Shown here: in pieces, positions 7,907-16,372 of the stretch
How positions within the stretch are numbered: position 1 is the first letter of the stretch
Layout: every line of letters begins with the position of its first letter
Assembly (NCBI RefSeq): GCF_014359565.1
Contig: NZ_JACIZD010000003.1
Span: 124,001-188,000 of the forward strand
Length of the DNA: 64,000 nt
Direction of reading: 5' to 3'
From: Immundisolibacter sp.
GTDB taxonomy: Bacteria; Pseudomonadota; Gammaproteobacteria; Immundisolibacterales; Immundisolibacteraceae
Program-made: the position numbers and the translations under genes
Notes under the pieces: model-generated
Seen by the model: only the letters and a program-made list of their open reading frames with translations
What the model was told of the DNA's origin: nothing
The model's database searches: none

Positions 7907-8970
7907 ACCTCGACCTTTCCCCGCTTGCCCATACCTCACGTCTGCTGTTTGAGATTCCGCTACGGCCCTTGCAAGGCCAGCGTTTTCAGCCCACCGGATT
8001 TCCGGGACTCGGTGCCGCCACCTTTCAGACCGCCGGCGGCTTGAGCCTGCTGGTGGAAAGCGCGCAGAGCATGGCCAATCGGCTGGAGCTGACTGGCTGG
8101 GATGAAGAAAAAAGCGATCTTAAACAAGAACTGCAAGGGTTGTCGCACGTGAGCGTCGTTCGCGGCGCAGGAAGTACTTCAAGAGATCGGGAGAACTCGG
8201 CAACTAAAGAGTTCCTCACCGACAGTGTCACCGAGGCGCATCGATTAAACAGCCCGTACATCATGTTCGGAAAGGTCAATGGTCAGCTATTTTTTGACGA
8301 ACTTGGCGAGCGGCTAAATGCTTTTGAAGTCGGCCCACTTCCAAGCAGGAAGCAAATTGCTGAGCACTTGATTCATTGGGATATCGGGACGCTTTTGCAC
8401 GGCGTGTTTCTTTCTGCGAAAAAGGGTAAGGACAAAACATTGGCCGGCGGCCGTCTGCGGCTCGCTCGCGCGTTGTCCGCCTTCATCGAAGCCGACGAGG
8501 CGCGCCCCGCGGCGTCTGGCGGGGTCAAGAACGATCACGTAAATCCCAGCGGCGACACCAAGGCCGGGTTTGGCAATGTGCCATTTGCCCGGGACGAGTT
8601 CACTGCCGACCGCATCACGCTGTACGTCAACCTCGATCTGGGCCAGATCCGCGGGTACGGTCTAGGCGCGGACGTAGAGCGACTTCTGACGCTTTTGGCC
8701 CTGTACAAGCTGCGCGTGCTGGTGGACGGCTCGCTGCGCCTGCGCACCGCGTGCGACCTGGAACCGGCCACCGATCGGATCGAGGCCCGTCGCCCGGCAT
8801 CGTTTCTGTTGCCGGACGCGTCCGCTCTGGCCGAGGCCCTGCAGCCCGCCATCGCAGCCTGCCGGGCGCTGATGACCGTCACCGAAGTTCGCTTTGATGA
8901 CGATCTCAAGAAGGCCAAGGACAGCGAGAAAGCCGAAGCCGACGACGACCAGGAAACCGACGGGGAGTGA
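7903..8970 (+). CDS. csb1: Csb1, Cas7-type backbone subunit (GSU0053 family)
   Basis: A 355-residue protein whose ATG overlaps the csx17 stop as ATGA, with CAGGAG just upstream. Family signs are LLFEIPLRPLQGQRFQPTGFPGLGAA at the start (an RNA-binding loop region in Cas7 folds), ESAQSMANRLE, and the block LNSPYIMFG. Csb1 polymerises along the crRNA spacer and forms the backbone of the surveillance complex. The C-terminus is acidic and charged (DDDLKKAKDSEKAEADDDQETDGE), likely a flexible tail. csb2 begins four bases after the stop. Confidence 0.9.
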   Translation: MNLDLSPLAHTSRLLFEIPLRPLQGQRFQPTGFPGLGAATFQTAGGLSLLVESAQSMANRLELTGWDEEKSDLKQELQGLSHVSVVRGAGSTSRDRENSATKEFLTDSVTEAHRLNSPYIMFGKVNGQLFFDELGERLNAFEVGPLPSRKQIAEHLIHWDIGTLLHGVFLSAKKGKDKTLAGGRLRLARALSAFIEADEARPAASGGVKNDHVNPSGDTKAGFGNVPFARDEFTADRITLYVNLDLGQIRGYGLGADVERLLTLLALYKLRVLVDGSLRLRTACDLEPATDRIEARRPASFLLPDASALAEALQPAIAACRALMTVTEVRFDDDLKKAKDSEKAEADDDQETDGE

Positions 8971-8974
8971 TCCC

Positions 8975-10582
8975 ATGCCGACCTTGTGGATTCGTTTCCC
9001 CGGCCGGCGTTACCACGCCACGCCATGGGGCCATCATGTCAATGAAGGCTTGGTTGAATGGCCGCCTTCGCCGTGGCGCTTGCTGCGCGCCCTGATTGCC
9101 ACTGGCTACGCCAAACTGCACTGGTCCACCGACGGCCCGCCCTCGATCGCCCGCACCCTGATCGAAAAGCTTGCCAGCACGGCGCCAAGGTATCGATTGC
9201 CCCCGGCGGTCGGCGCCCATAGCCGCCACTATATGCCGCTGGCTCGCTTCAAGAACGGGCGCGAAGACACCACCCTGGTGTTCGATACCTGGGCGCAGGT
9301 GGACGACGGTGAACTTGGCGTGCAGTGGGCTGTGGCGCTGGCGAATGACGAACGGGCGTTGCTAGCCGAACTGGCGCAGGCGCTCGGCTATCTCGGGCGC
9401 TCCGAAAGCTGGGTGGAAGCCGTGCTCGCGGATACTGACAACGCCGATGGTTTTGACGTGTTTGTCGGCGAAGCCCGCGATTGTCCGGGGCCTGGCTGGG
9501 AGCAGATAGCTCTGCTCGCGCCCCAATCGGCCGAGGATTACGTGCGGTGGCGAGCGCAGGCACTGGCCGATGCCCAGGCCCGCGCGGGTATCGATCCCGG
9601 CAAAGCCCGGCAACCGGCCGCGGAAAAGAAAAAAATGGCGGCGCTAGAACAGACGCTGCCACCGGACCTCATTGCCTGCTTGCAGGTGGATACCGCCTGG
9701 CTGCACCGGCTGGGCTGGAGCCAGCCGCCCGGCAGTCGCAAGCTGTTTTACTGGCGGCGCAGCGAGAGTCTGGTGCCGGCAGCCCCGAAGCCGCGCTTCC
9801 GGACCAGTCGCAGTGCGCCCGTGTCGTGCATGCTGCTTGCCTTGAACCACGGTAGCGGCAACCACGGTGCTCTGCCGCGCTTGGAACGTGCGCTACCGCA
9901 AGGTGAGTTGCTCCACCGCAGCTTGGTGGCTCAGGCTAGCCGTCTGGCGGGGCACTCGGTGGTGCTCAGCGGCTGCGATGAGCAACGCAAACCGCTCGCT
10001 ACGCCGCACCAGCACGCCCACCTGATCCACCTGGACCTGGATGGTGACGGCCGTCTCGACCACGTGCTGATTTGGGCGCCGATGGGCCTGGATGACGCGG
10101 CACAGGCAGCGGTGCGCGCCACCCGGCGCAGCTACACCAAAGGCACGGGGGCGTTGCATCTGGCCTTGGCAGGAAGTGGGGACTGGATCGATCTTGCCAG
10201 CTTGCCGGACCCGTTTGGCCCGCGCCTGCGCGCCTTGGCAGGCAATGACACCGAAGGCGCAAACCACTGGCGCTCGCTGACACCATTCGTGCCGCCGCGC
10301 CATTTGAAGGTACGTGGCCGCAATAGCTTGGTTGGACAAATCAATGCCGAGCTCGCCAGTCGCGGCATGCCTGACGCACTTTCGGTCTGTGTTTTTGATC
10401 CCCACACTGACGACGAAGCCCGTCAGGCGCGCCATTTCAAACGCGTGCGCAGACACGGGGCGCCGCCGGCGCAGGATGTCGGCTTCGTGTTGGAGCTGGG
10501 GTTCGCTGATCCGGTTCGGGGACCCATCGTGCTGGGCTATGGCTGTCACTACGGCCTGGGCGTATTCGGCGCGGTCAAATGA
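8975..10582 (+). CDS. csb2: Csb2, Cas5-Cas6-type subunit (GSU0054 family)
   Basis: A 535-residue protein from ATG 8975. GGGGAG at 8962-8967 supplies the ribosome binding site, and a longer upstream extension of the frame runs inside csb1 and is rejected. The N-terminal domain LWIRFPGRRYHATPWGHHVNEGLVEWPPSPWRLLRALIATGY is the Csb2 signature and corresponds to a Cas5-like fold. The C-terminal half, with repeated His residues (HLIHLDLDGDGRLDHVL and SVCVFDPHTDDEARQARHFKRVRR), should be the Cas6-like part that cuts pre-crRNA at the repeat hairpin. There is no separate cas6 in the locus, which agrees with this. It is the last gene of the interference operon. Confidence 0.88.
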   Translation: MPTLWIRFPGRRYHATPWGHHVNEGLVEWPPSPWRLLRALIATGYAKLHWSTDGPPSIARTLIEKLASTAPRYRLPPAVGAHSRHYMPLARFKNGREDTTLVFDTWAQVDDGELGVQWAVALANDERALLAELAQALGYLGRSESWVEAVLADTDNADGFDVFVGEARDCPGPGWEQIALLAPQSAEDYVRWRAQALADAQARAGIDPGKARQPAAEKKKMAALEQTLPPDLIACLQVDTAWLHRLGWSQPPGSRKLFYWRRSESLVPAAPKPRFRTSRSAPVSCMLLALNHGSGNHGALPRLERALPQGELLHRSLVAQASRLAGHSVVLSGCDEQRKPLATPHQHAHLIHLDLDGDGRLDHVLIWAPMGLDDAAQAAVRATRRSYTKGTGALHLALAGSGDWIDLASLPDPFGPRLRALAGNDTEGANHWRSLTPFVPPRHLKVRGRNSLVGQINAELASRGMPDALSVCVFDPHTDDEARQARHFKRVRRHGAPPAQDVGFVLELGFADPVRGPIVLGYGCHYGLGVFGAVK

Positions 10583-10656
10583 GCGCCGTGCTCGGTGTTC
10601 GAGCCCCCAATGGTCCGGCGGTTCGGCGAGCCGAGGAATCGCCACACGGCCCAACC

Positions 10657-11025
10657 TCACACCCCATACGGCACCACCACCTCCAACCCGGCGCCGCTGC
10701 GAAAGTCGCGCGTGTTGCGCGTGACCAGCGCCAGGCCGTGGTGCATCGCCAGCGCCGCCTGGAAGGCATCGGGCAGTTTCCAGCGTTCGCTGCGGCGCAG
10801 GCGGGCGGCGAGGTCCGCAATGTCCAGCGTGATCGGCAGCGTGGGGAACAGGTCCAGCAGCTCGCGCGCCAGCGCCGTGTGCGTGTCGTCAAAGCCGGCC
10901 AGCACTTCGGCGCGGGTGATCACCGATACCGCGCAATCGGCGCCGTGTGCCGACAGGTATCGGGTCGCCGGCTCGATGCCGTTCAGGTGGTCGATGACGA
11001 TCACCGAGTCCAGCAGCCGTGTCAC
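10657..11025 (-). CDS. PIN-domain toxin, VapC-like
   Basis: A 122-residue protein from GTG 11025, whose codon overlaps the antitoxin stop as GTGA, so the two are translationally coupled. PIN features are LLDSVIVIDHLNG (first acidic residue after a beta strand), VITRAEVLAGF (conserved Glu), LRRSERWKLPDAFQAALAMHHGLALVTRNTRDF (the Asp of PDA, plus the T-R-N-x-x-D-F ending). VapC enzymes are Mg-dependent RNases that cut tRNA or rRNA and arrest growth. A longer frame upstream of 11025 only reads through the antitoxin. The pair runs against the cas genes and sits exactly between the interference and adaptation modules. Confidence 0.88.
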   Translation of the reverse strand: MTRLLDSVIVIDHLNGIEPATRYLSAHGADCAVSVITRAEVLAGFDDTHTALARELLDLFPTLPITLDIADLAARLRRSERWKLPDAFQAALAMHHGLALVTRNTRDFRSGAGLEVVVPYGV

Positions 11026-11267
11026 GCGTCGTCGTTCCACTCGCCCCGCAGGCGCTGCTGCCAGGCCAGTCCATCCCCGTGTCGCCACAGGCCCGCGGTA
11101 CGCGCCAGCACTTCCTCCAGCGCCGGTCGGGCCTGGCTTTGTTCGCGCAGGCGGTAGCTGTGCACCGCCTGGCGCACCAGTTCGGTCATCGGCAGCTTGC
11201 GCCGGCGCGCCTCCTGGTCCAGCCAGGCCTTGTCGTCGGGATCCAGATTGACCAGTGTTTTTGGCAT
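11022..11267 (-). CDS. Ribbon-helix-helix antitoxin, VapB/CopG-like
   Basis: An 81-residue protein from ATG 11267. The N-terminus KTLVNLDPDDKAWLDQEARRRKLPMTELVRQAVHSYR is a ribbon-helix-helix DNA-binding domain: a beta strand, two helices and the conserved turn before MTELVR. The C-terminal 35 residues (ALEEVLARTAGLWRHGDGLAWQQRLRGEWNDDA) would wrap the PIN toxin. The antitoxin precedes its toxin and overlaps it by four bases, the usual VapBC arrangement. It probably represses its own promoter through sites just upstream (GATATC repeats at 11276 and 11298). Confidence 0.88.
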   Translation of the reverse strand: MPKTLVNLDPDDKAWLDQEARRRKLPMTELVRQAVHSYRLREQSQARPALEEVLARTAGLWRHGDGLAWQQRLRGEWNDDA

Positions 11268-11273
11268 ATGGCG

Positions 11274-11303
11274 AAGATATCCCTAATGATCAGAAAAGAT
11301 ATC
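11274..11303 (-). promoter_or_regulatory. Candidate operator of the VapBC pair
   Basis: Two GATATC palindromes (11276-11281 and 11298-11303) flank a central TGATCA palindrome (11288-11293). All lie immediately upstream of the antitoxin ATG in an AT-rich patch. Spaced short palindromes are what a dimeric ribbon-helix-helix repressor would bind. The site also lies between the divergent antitoxin and cas4-cas1 genes, so it could influence both. Confidence 0.45.
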
Positions 11304-11406
11304 GGTTGGTCCATTGTCGGCCAGATTGAAGGGCGTTTCCAGGCGTCGACCGGGCGCCCCCACCGATAAGCCAAGCGACCAGGCAGGCTGCCAGAGGAGG
11401 ACGAGC

Positions 11407-13131
11407 TTGGACACCTACGATCCGCCCAACGACCGCCAGCCCGAGCTGCTGCTGCCATTCCCGGAGCTGTCCGGCGACCAGCCGCTGCTGCCGGCGCGCA
11501 TGGTCAACGAATACCAGTACTGCCCGCGCCTGGCGTATCTGGAATGGGTGCAGGGCGAGTGGGCCGAATCGGTGGACACGGTCGACGGCCGCTACCGGCA
11601 CCGGCGGGTGGACAAGCCTTCGGGCGATCTGCCGGACCCGGGCGATTCGCCGCCCATGGAGCCGCAGCACGCGCGCTCCATCACCCTGTCATCCAACCGC
11701 CTGGGGCTGATTGCCCGCATGGACGTGGTGGAGGCCGACGGCACCGTCGCCACACCGGTGGATTACAAGCGCGGCAAGCGCCCGCACGTGGCCCGCGGCG
11801 CGTACGACCCGGAGCGCGTGCAGCTGTGCGTGCAGGGCATGATCCTGGAAGAACACGGTTTCGAGGTGCCCGAAGGCGCGCTGTACTTTGCGCAGAGCAA
11901 GGAGCGCGTGCGCGTGGAGTTTGACGACGACCTGCGCGCGCTGACCCGCAGCGCCGTGGATGGCCTGCGCCACATCGCCGCCGGCGGGCAGATTCCGCCA
12001 CCGCTGGTGGACAGCCCCAAGTGTCCGCGCTGCTCGCTGGTCGGCATCTGCCTGCCGGACGAGGTGAACTTTCTGGCGCGCATGGCGTTGCCGCCCCGGC
12101 CACTGGCCGTGCCGCACGACGAAGCCATGCCGCTGTACGTCCAGGCGCGCGGCGCCAAGGTGACCAAGAGCGGCGAAACGCTGGAAGTGCACGTGGAAGA
12201 TCAAAAAGTCGCCACCGCGCGTCTTGGCGAGACTTCGCAGGTGGTACTGCAAGGCAGCGTCTATCTGACCACGCCGGCTCTGCACGAACTCATGGCGCGC
12301 GAAATTCCAGTCACCTGGCTGTCCTTCGGCGGCTGGTTTCTGGGCCACACCGTGGGCCTTGGCCACAAGAATGTGGAAATCCGCACCGCCCAGTACCGCG
12401 CCAGCTTCGACGATCGGCACTGCCTGCGCCTGGCGCGCGGCCTGGTGGTGGCCAAGATTCGCAACGCCCGCACGCTGCTGCGGCGCAACTGGAAGCGCGG
12501 TGAACTGCCCGAGCACCTGCTCGACGAGTTTCGGCGTGACGTCGAACAGGCCGACCGCGCCAGCAGCCTGCAAACCCTGCTTGGCATAGAAGGCAACGCC
12601 GCGGCACGTTATTTCCGCAATTTTCGGGAAATGCTGGGCGACGGGGACGGCGTCAGCGCCAGCTTCGACTTCGAAAAGCGCAATCGCAGGCCGCCGGCCG
12701 ATCCGGTCAACGCGCTGCTGTCCTACGCCTACAGCCTGCTCACGCGTGCCGTCACGGTGGCCTTGACGGCTGTGGGGTTCGATGCCTACCGCGGCTTTTA
12801 CCACCAGCCGCGCTACGGGCGGCCAGCCTTGGCGCTCGATCTCATGGAACCATTCCGGCCGTTGATTGCGGATTCCAGCGTCATCATGGCCATCAACAAC
12901 GCCGAACTGCGCCCAAGCGATTTTTTGAGCGTGGCAGGCTCGGTGTCGTTGACCAGTGATGGGCGCAAGCGCTTCATTGCCGGCTTCGAGCGCCGCCTGA
13001 TGCAGGAAGTCACGCATCCGCTGTTCGGATACCGGGTGAGCTACCGCCGGTTGCTCGAACTTCAGGCCCGCCTGCTCGCACGGCACTTGCTGGGCGAAAT
13101 ACCCGAATACCCCAACTTCATAACCCGCTGA
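11407..13131 (+). CDS. cas4-cas1: Cas4-Cas1 fusion, spacer acquisition nuclease/integrase
   Basis: A 574-residue protein. The start is TTG 11407, preceded by AGAGGAGG (11393-11400) with six bases of spacing; an in-frame extension to 11314 has no such site. The Cas4 domain (to about residue 220) shows a first cysteine in [13 protein letters not shown], catalytic acids and lysine around RMDVVEAD and VDYKRGKRP, and the closing cluster [10 protein letters not shown], as expected for an iron-sulfur RecB-like nuclease. The Cas1 domain follows with [10 protein letters not shown], the metal-binding Glu of [13 protein letters not shown], and the His and Asp of [22 protein letters not shown]. The fusion is characteristic of type I-G loci; Cas4 trims prespacers and selects those with a correct PAM. 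Its TGA overlaps the cas2 ATG. Confidence 0.93.
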   Translation: MDTYDPPNDRQPELLLPFPELSGDQPLLPARMVNEYQYCPRLAYLEWVQGEWAESVDTVDGRYRHRRVDKPSGDLPDPGDSPPMEPQHARSITLSSNRLGLIARMDVVEADGTVATPVDYKRGKRPHVARGAYDPERVQLCVQGMILEEHGFEVPEGALYFAQSKERVRVEFDDDLRALTRSAVDGLRHIAAGGQIPPPLVDSPKCPRCSLVGICLPDEVNFLARMALPPRPLAVPHDEAMPLYVQARGAKVTKSGETLEVHVEDQKVATARLGETSQVVLQGSVYLTTPALHELMAREIPVTWLSFGGWFLGHTVGLGHKNVEIRTAQYRASFDDRHCLRLARGLVVAKIRNARTLLRRNWKRGELPEHLLDEFRRDVEQADRASSLQTLLGIEGNAAARYFRNFREMLGDGDGVSASFDFEKRNRRPPADPVNALLSYAYSLLTRAVTVALTAVGFDAYRGFYHQPRYGRPALALDLMEPFRPLIADSSVIMAINNAELRPSDFLSVAGSVSLTSDGRKRFIAGFERRLMQEVTHPLFGYRVSYRRLLELQARLLARHLLGEIPEYPNFITR

Positions 13132-13421
13132 TGGACGAACACCTTTACATCGTCACCTACGACATCGCCGACGATAAGCGTTGGCGGTCCGTGTTCAAGA
13201 TCATGAAGGGCTACGGGGAATGGCTGCAGCTTTCCGTGTTCCAGTGTCGCTTGTCGGCACGGCGCCACGCCGAGCTGATCGAGCTGCTCACCGGCGCCAT
13301 CAACAACCGGCACGATCATGTGCTATTGGTGGACATCGGCCCGGCCGAGCGGGTCACGCCGCGGGTGGTGAGCCTGGGTAAGAATTTTGAAGCGGTGGCA
13401 AAGGTGCCCGTCATCGTCTAG
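13131..13421 (+). CDS. cas2: Cas2, spacer acquisition subunit
   Basis: A 96-residue protein starting at the A of the cas4-cas1 stop (TGATG). The opening [38 protein letters not shown] is a textbook Cas2 ferredoxin-like start with the conserved Asp after the first strand. The [15 protein letters not shown] segment forms the later strands. A Cas2 dimer bridges two Cas1 dimers in the integrase complex. It is the last cas gene; the leader begins directly after it. Confidence 0.95.
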   Translation: MDEHLYIVTYDIADDKRWRSVFKIMKGYGEWLQLSVFQCRLSARRHAELIELLTGAINNRHDHVLLVDIGPAERVTPRVVSLGKNFEAVAKVPVIV

Positions 13422-13647
13422 GAACTAGGCTGGATGGATGGAGCAAGTTGCCCCAGCCACGCGAGCGCTGCCCTGGTGCATTACGGACCGGCCAGCGCTC
13501 GCGCGGTATAGCTCTTTGAAAATTTGGAAAAAAATGGACCGACAAGGCAAAATCTCTCGGCCAGGTGGGCGTCGCAGGCACCGGCACACCAGACCGCTCG
13601 CGCGGACCTCTTGCAAACCGCAACCAGTAAGACGCTCAGAAGGGCCT
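13422..13647 (+). promoter_or_regulatory. CRISPR leader
   Basis: 226 bases between cas2 and the first repeat without a credible gene. It holds a perfect 11-base inverted repeat, CGCGAGCGCTG (13460-13470) and its complement (13493-13503), with a 22-base loop. An A/T-rich tract around 13510-13535 includes GAAAATTTGGAAAAAAATGG. This polarity (leader next to cas2, perfect repeats nearest, degenerate repeats at the far end) makes it the acquisition end and promoter of the array. No exact promoter could be fixed. Confidence 0.75.
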
Positions 13648-15995
13648 GTTTTCCGGGGCTGAATGCCCCGGCCTCATTGAAGCCAGCCGGCGTCGATGCC
13701 TTCCGGGACGTCGGGGAATAGTTTTCCGGGGCTGAATGCCCCGGCCTCATTGAAGCGCGGTCAGCAGTGCAATTACCGCCGTCAGCGGCGCGTTTTCCGG
13801 GGCTGAATGCCCCGGCCTCATTGAAGCTCCAGCGCGCCGCCGCCCTGGTTAATCAGCACCGCCAGTTTTCCGGGGCTGAATGCCCCGGCCTCATTGAAGC
13901 GGGATGATCGCCTTGCCAACCCTGCGGCTCAGTTCCGTTTTCCGGGGCTGAATGCCCCGGCCTCATTGAAGCCACCCCTTTGGCAGCGCCCACCCCGTCA
14001 CCGGCGAAGTTTTCCGGGGCTGAATGCCCCGGCCTCATTGAAGCCCATCCCTGCGGTGGTACTTGCTGTGCCTACGGGTGTTTTCCGGGGCTGAATGCCC
14101 CGGCCTCATTGAAGCGTCAACCGCGCGCGGCGCATCTTCGATGGCCAGGACAAGTTTTCCGGGGCTGAATGCCCCGGCCTCATTGAAGCCTGAACCGCTC
14201 CGGCTGGCGCAGCACGCCCGGTTGTGTTTTCCGGGGCTGAATGCCCCGGCCTCATTGAAGCGACTCCTTGCGCCTCGCGCGCGCATCCGCAGCCGCCTGT
14301 TTTCCGGGGCTGAATGCCCCGGCCTCATTGAAGCATCAAGTACGGACCCAGCCCTGGGGCGGTGTTCGTGCGTTTTCCGGGGCTGAATGCCCCGGCCTCA
14401 TTGAAGCTCGTCGCCCGTCTTGCCTTCTTCCATCGCGTCAAAGGTTTTCCGGGGCTGAATGCCCCGGCCTCATTGAAGCCGGTATCCGATGAGACTTGGC
14501 ATCAGCGCACCCCAGAGTTTTCCGGGGCTGAATGCCCCGGCCTCATTGAAGCCGGGGGCGCTCGGTGTTGGCGCGCACGCCGCGGCAGTTTTCCGGGGCT
14601 GAATGCCCCGGCCTCATTGAAGCTGGGATGCGTTTCTGAATTCGCCTTTTGCGAACGATGAGGTTTTCCGGGGCTGAATGCCCCGGCCTCATTGAAGCCC
14701 AGCGTCTGGCGGGCCTGCTGCATTGAGTAGATCGTTTTCCGGGGCTGAATGCCCCGGCCTCATTGAAGCCGCAGGCGGTTGGCGTCGGCGGCCTCGTAGT
14801 AGGCCAGGTTTTCCGGGGCTGAATGCCCCGGCCTCATTGAAGCCAGGCCGCGATGCGCCGCCCTGAGCCTCGGCGCGACGTTTTCCGGGGCTGAATGCCC
14901 CGGCCTCATTGAAGCCCACCTGCCCTGTCCGCACTGTGGCGCGCTGCAGCGGTTTGTTTTCCGGGGCTGAATGCCCCGGCCTCATTGAAGCTGCGGCCTA
15001 CTCCCTTATGGATGAAGAGGGAGTGGTGTTTTCCGGGGCTGAATGCCCCGGCCTCATTGAAGCGTGTGCGAGTACGCGCTGCGGCGGGTGGCGCACCGGC
15101 GTTTTCCGGGGCTGAATGCCCCGGCCTCATTGAAGCGGCAATCTGGACGTGCGCGAGATAAAGAACCAGGCGGTTTTCCGGGGCTGAATGCCCCGGCCTC
15201 ATTGAAGCGGCGGGCGCATGCGCCAGCGCACTTCGCCGCTGGGTTTTCCGGGGCTGAATGCCCCGGCCTCATTGAAGCGCGTCCCGCGGCGGCGTGTGGA
15301 CCACCACCGCCGCGTTTTCCGGGGCTGAATGCCCCGGCCTCATTGAAGCCCAAGGTCGATCACGGCATCCGCCATTTCCCACAAGTCGTTTTCCGGGGCT
15401 GAATGCCCCGGCCTCATTGAAGCAAGCAGCCCGGCGACGTGATCACCTGGACCAATGGCGTTTTCCGGGGCTGAATGCCCCGGCCTCATTGAAGCCCCAA
15501 ACATAGTGGACATCCGTAGCATCGTGGATAAGAGGTTTTCCGGGGCTGAATGCCCCGGCCTCATTGAAGCAACTTCTTCCCCTCGCCACCGGCCGTGGTT
15601 GCGCGGTTTTCCGGGGCTGAATGCCCCGGCCTCATTGAAGCATTGGTTCGGGTGCGCGTTATAACCGCATCGTCTGGTTTTCCGGGGCTGAATGCCCCGG
15701 CCTCATTGAAGCAACGACCTGCATCAGCTCGAATGCCGCCACGTGGTGGTTTTCTGGGGGCATTCCGCCCCGGCCTCATTGAAGCTGATATGCCTTGCCA
15801 GACCAATGTGCGGACTTCGCGGTTTTCCGTGGCATTCAGCCCCGGCCTCATTGAAGCGCCTGTCCGTACTTGCTAGACATGACGTTGCCGCTGGCGTTTT
15901 CCGGGGCATCCAGCCCCGGCCTCATTGAAGCGAGGCGTACCACGGCCTGTGCTCAACCCGCACCGGCGTTTTCCGGGGTATTCAGCCCCGGCCTC
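13648..15995 (+). CRISPR. Type I-G CRISPR array, 33 repeat units and 32 spacers
   Basis: The 36-base repeat begins GTTTTCC, carries a hairpin core CCGGGGCTGAATGCCCCGG (7-bp stem, 5-base loop) and ends CCTCATTGAAGC, the common ATTGAAG-type 3' handle. Repeats 1-29 (first at 13648-13683, 29th at 15677-15712) look identical by eye. Repeat 30 (15749-15785, 37 bases), 31 (15822-15857) and 32 (15896-15931) are diverged, and 33 (15968-15995) is truncated after GGCCTC. Spacers are 34-40 bases, mostly 35-38. Transcription is expected left to right from the leader next to cas2, with Csb2 cutting at the hairpin base. No two spacers looked alike. In the degenerate repeats the loop reads ATTCA or close to it instead of TGAAT. 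Confidence 0.98.
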
Positions 15996-15997
15996 GG

Positions 15998-16027
15998 CGT
16001 AGGGGCGATGCATGCATCGCCCCTACG
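15998..16027. repeat. Perfect 30-base palindrome after the array
   Basis: The half-site CGTAGGGGCGATGCA is followed directly by its reverse complement, starting two bases after the truncated last repeat. A second copy lies about 120 bases on. Such short palindromes behave like scattered REP or MITE-type elements; its placement suggests insertion into the old end of the array. Confidence 0.8.
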
Positions 16028-16182
16028 TTGCCAACGCTTTGGCGTTCATCCGCTGCCTCCACCTTCATCGGGAACGGTTTGGGATGGGCGGCGTAACGTC
16101 GTCAACGCTTTGGCAGTCGTGTGGCGCCTCAGGCCGCGGTGCGACTGGGGCGATGCATGCATCGCCCCTACGTCGTCAACGC
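16025..16182. repeat. Three copies of ACGTYGYCAACGC between array relics
   Basis: The 13-base unit occurs at 16025-16037, 16096-16108 and 16170-16182, about 70-75 bases apart, close to the period of the CRISPR array. The first two are followed by TTTGGC and the third directly by a relic CRISPR repeat. The first and third follow a palindrome. No gene is visible in this stretch. Confidence 0.6.
16147..16168. repeat. Second palindrome copy (22 bases)
   Basis: The inner 22 bases of the first palindrome are repeated exactly (half-site GGGGCGATGCA and its complement) and followed by TACGTCG, matching the right flank of copy one. The left flank differs (GACT instead of GTA), so this copy is slightly decayed. 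Confidence 0.75.
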
Positions 16183-16183
16183 G

Positions 16184-16211
16184 GTTTTCCGGAGGCTTCG
16201 GCCCTGGCCTC
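16184..16211 (+). repeat. Relic CRISPR repeat beyond the array
   Basis: Begins GTTTTCCGGAGG and ends GGCCCTGGCCTC, aligning over 28 bases with the truncated last repeat at 15968-15995 and ending at the same internal point. It is a diverged repeat now separated from the array by about 190 bases. The rest of the gap to the next gene (16212-16372) shows nothing recognisable. Confidence 0.6.
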
Positions 16212-16372
16212 ACCGGCGGTGACGTGATGTCATCCGCTGCCGCGTTCGGCCGCTGGCGGCGGTGGTGCGTTTGTGTGCGCCTGCGCGGTGGGGACGCGGT
16301 ATGCCGCTGGGAATTCACTGGGCTGGCCTTCTGGCGGACAATTCAGGCCTGAAAACTCAGCAGGACTTACCC

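Noticed and set aside
13460-13503. Leader inverted repeat read as a terminator of the cas operon
   Set aside because: No T-run follows the stem on the plus strand; kept only as a structural feature.
13853-15928. Many overlapping frames on both strands across the CRISPR array encoding repeated peptides such as SGAECPGLIEA and NEAGAFSPGK
   Set aside because: They are translations of the repeat itself and have no ribosome sites or family similarity.
13684-15967. Self-targeting spacers matching genes inside this window
   Set aside because: No spacer was seen by eye to match any other part of the window; a proper search was not possible.
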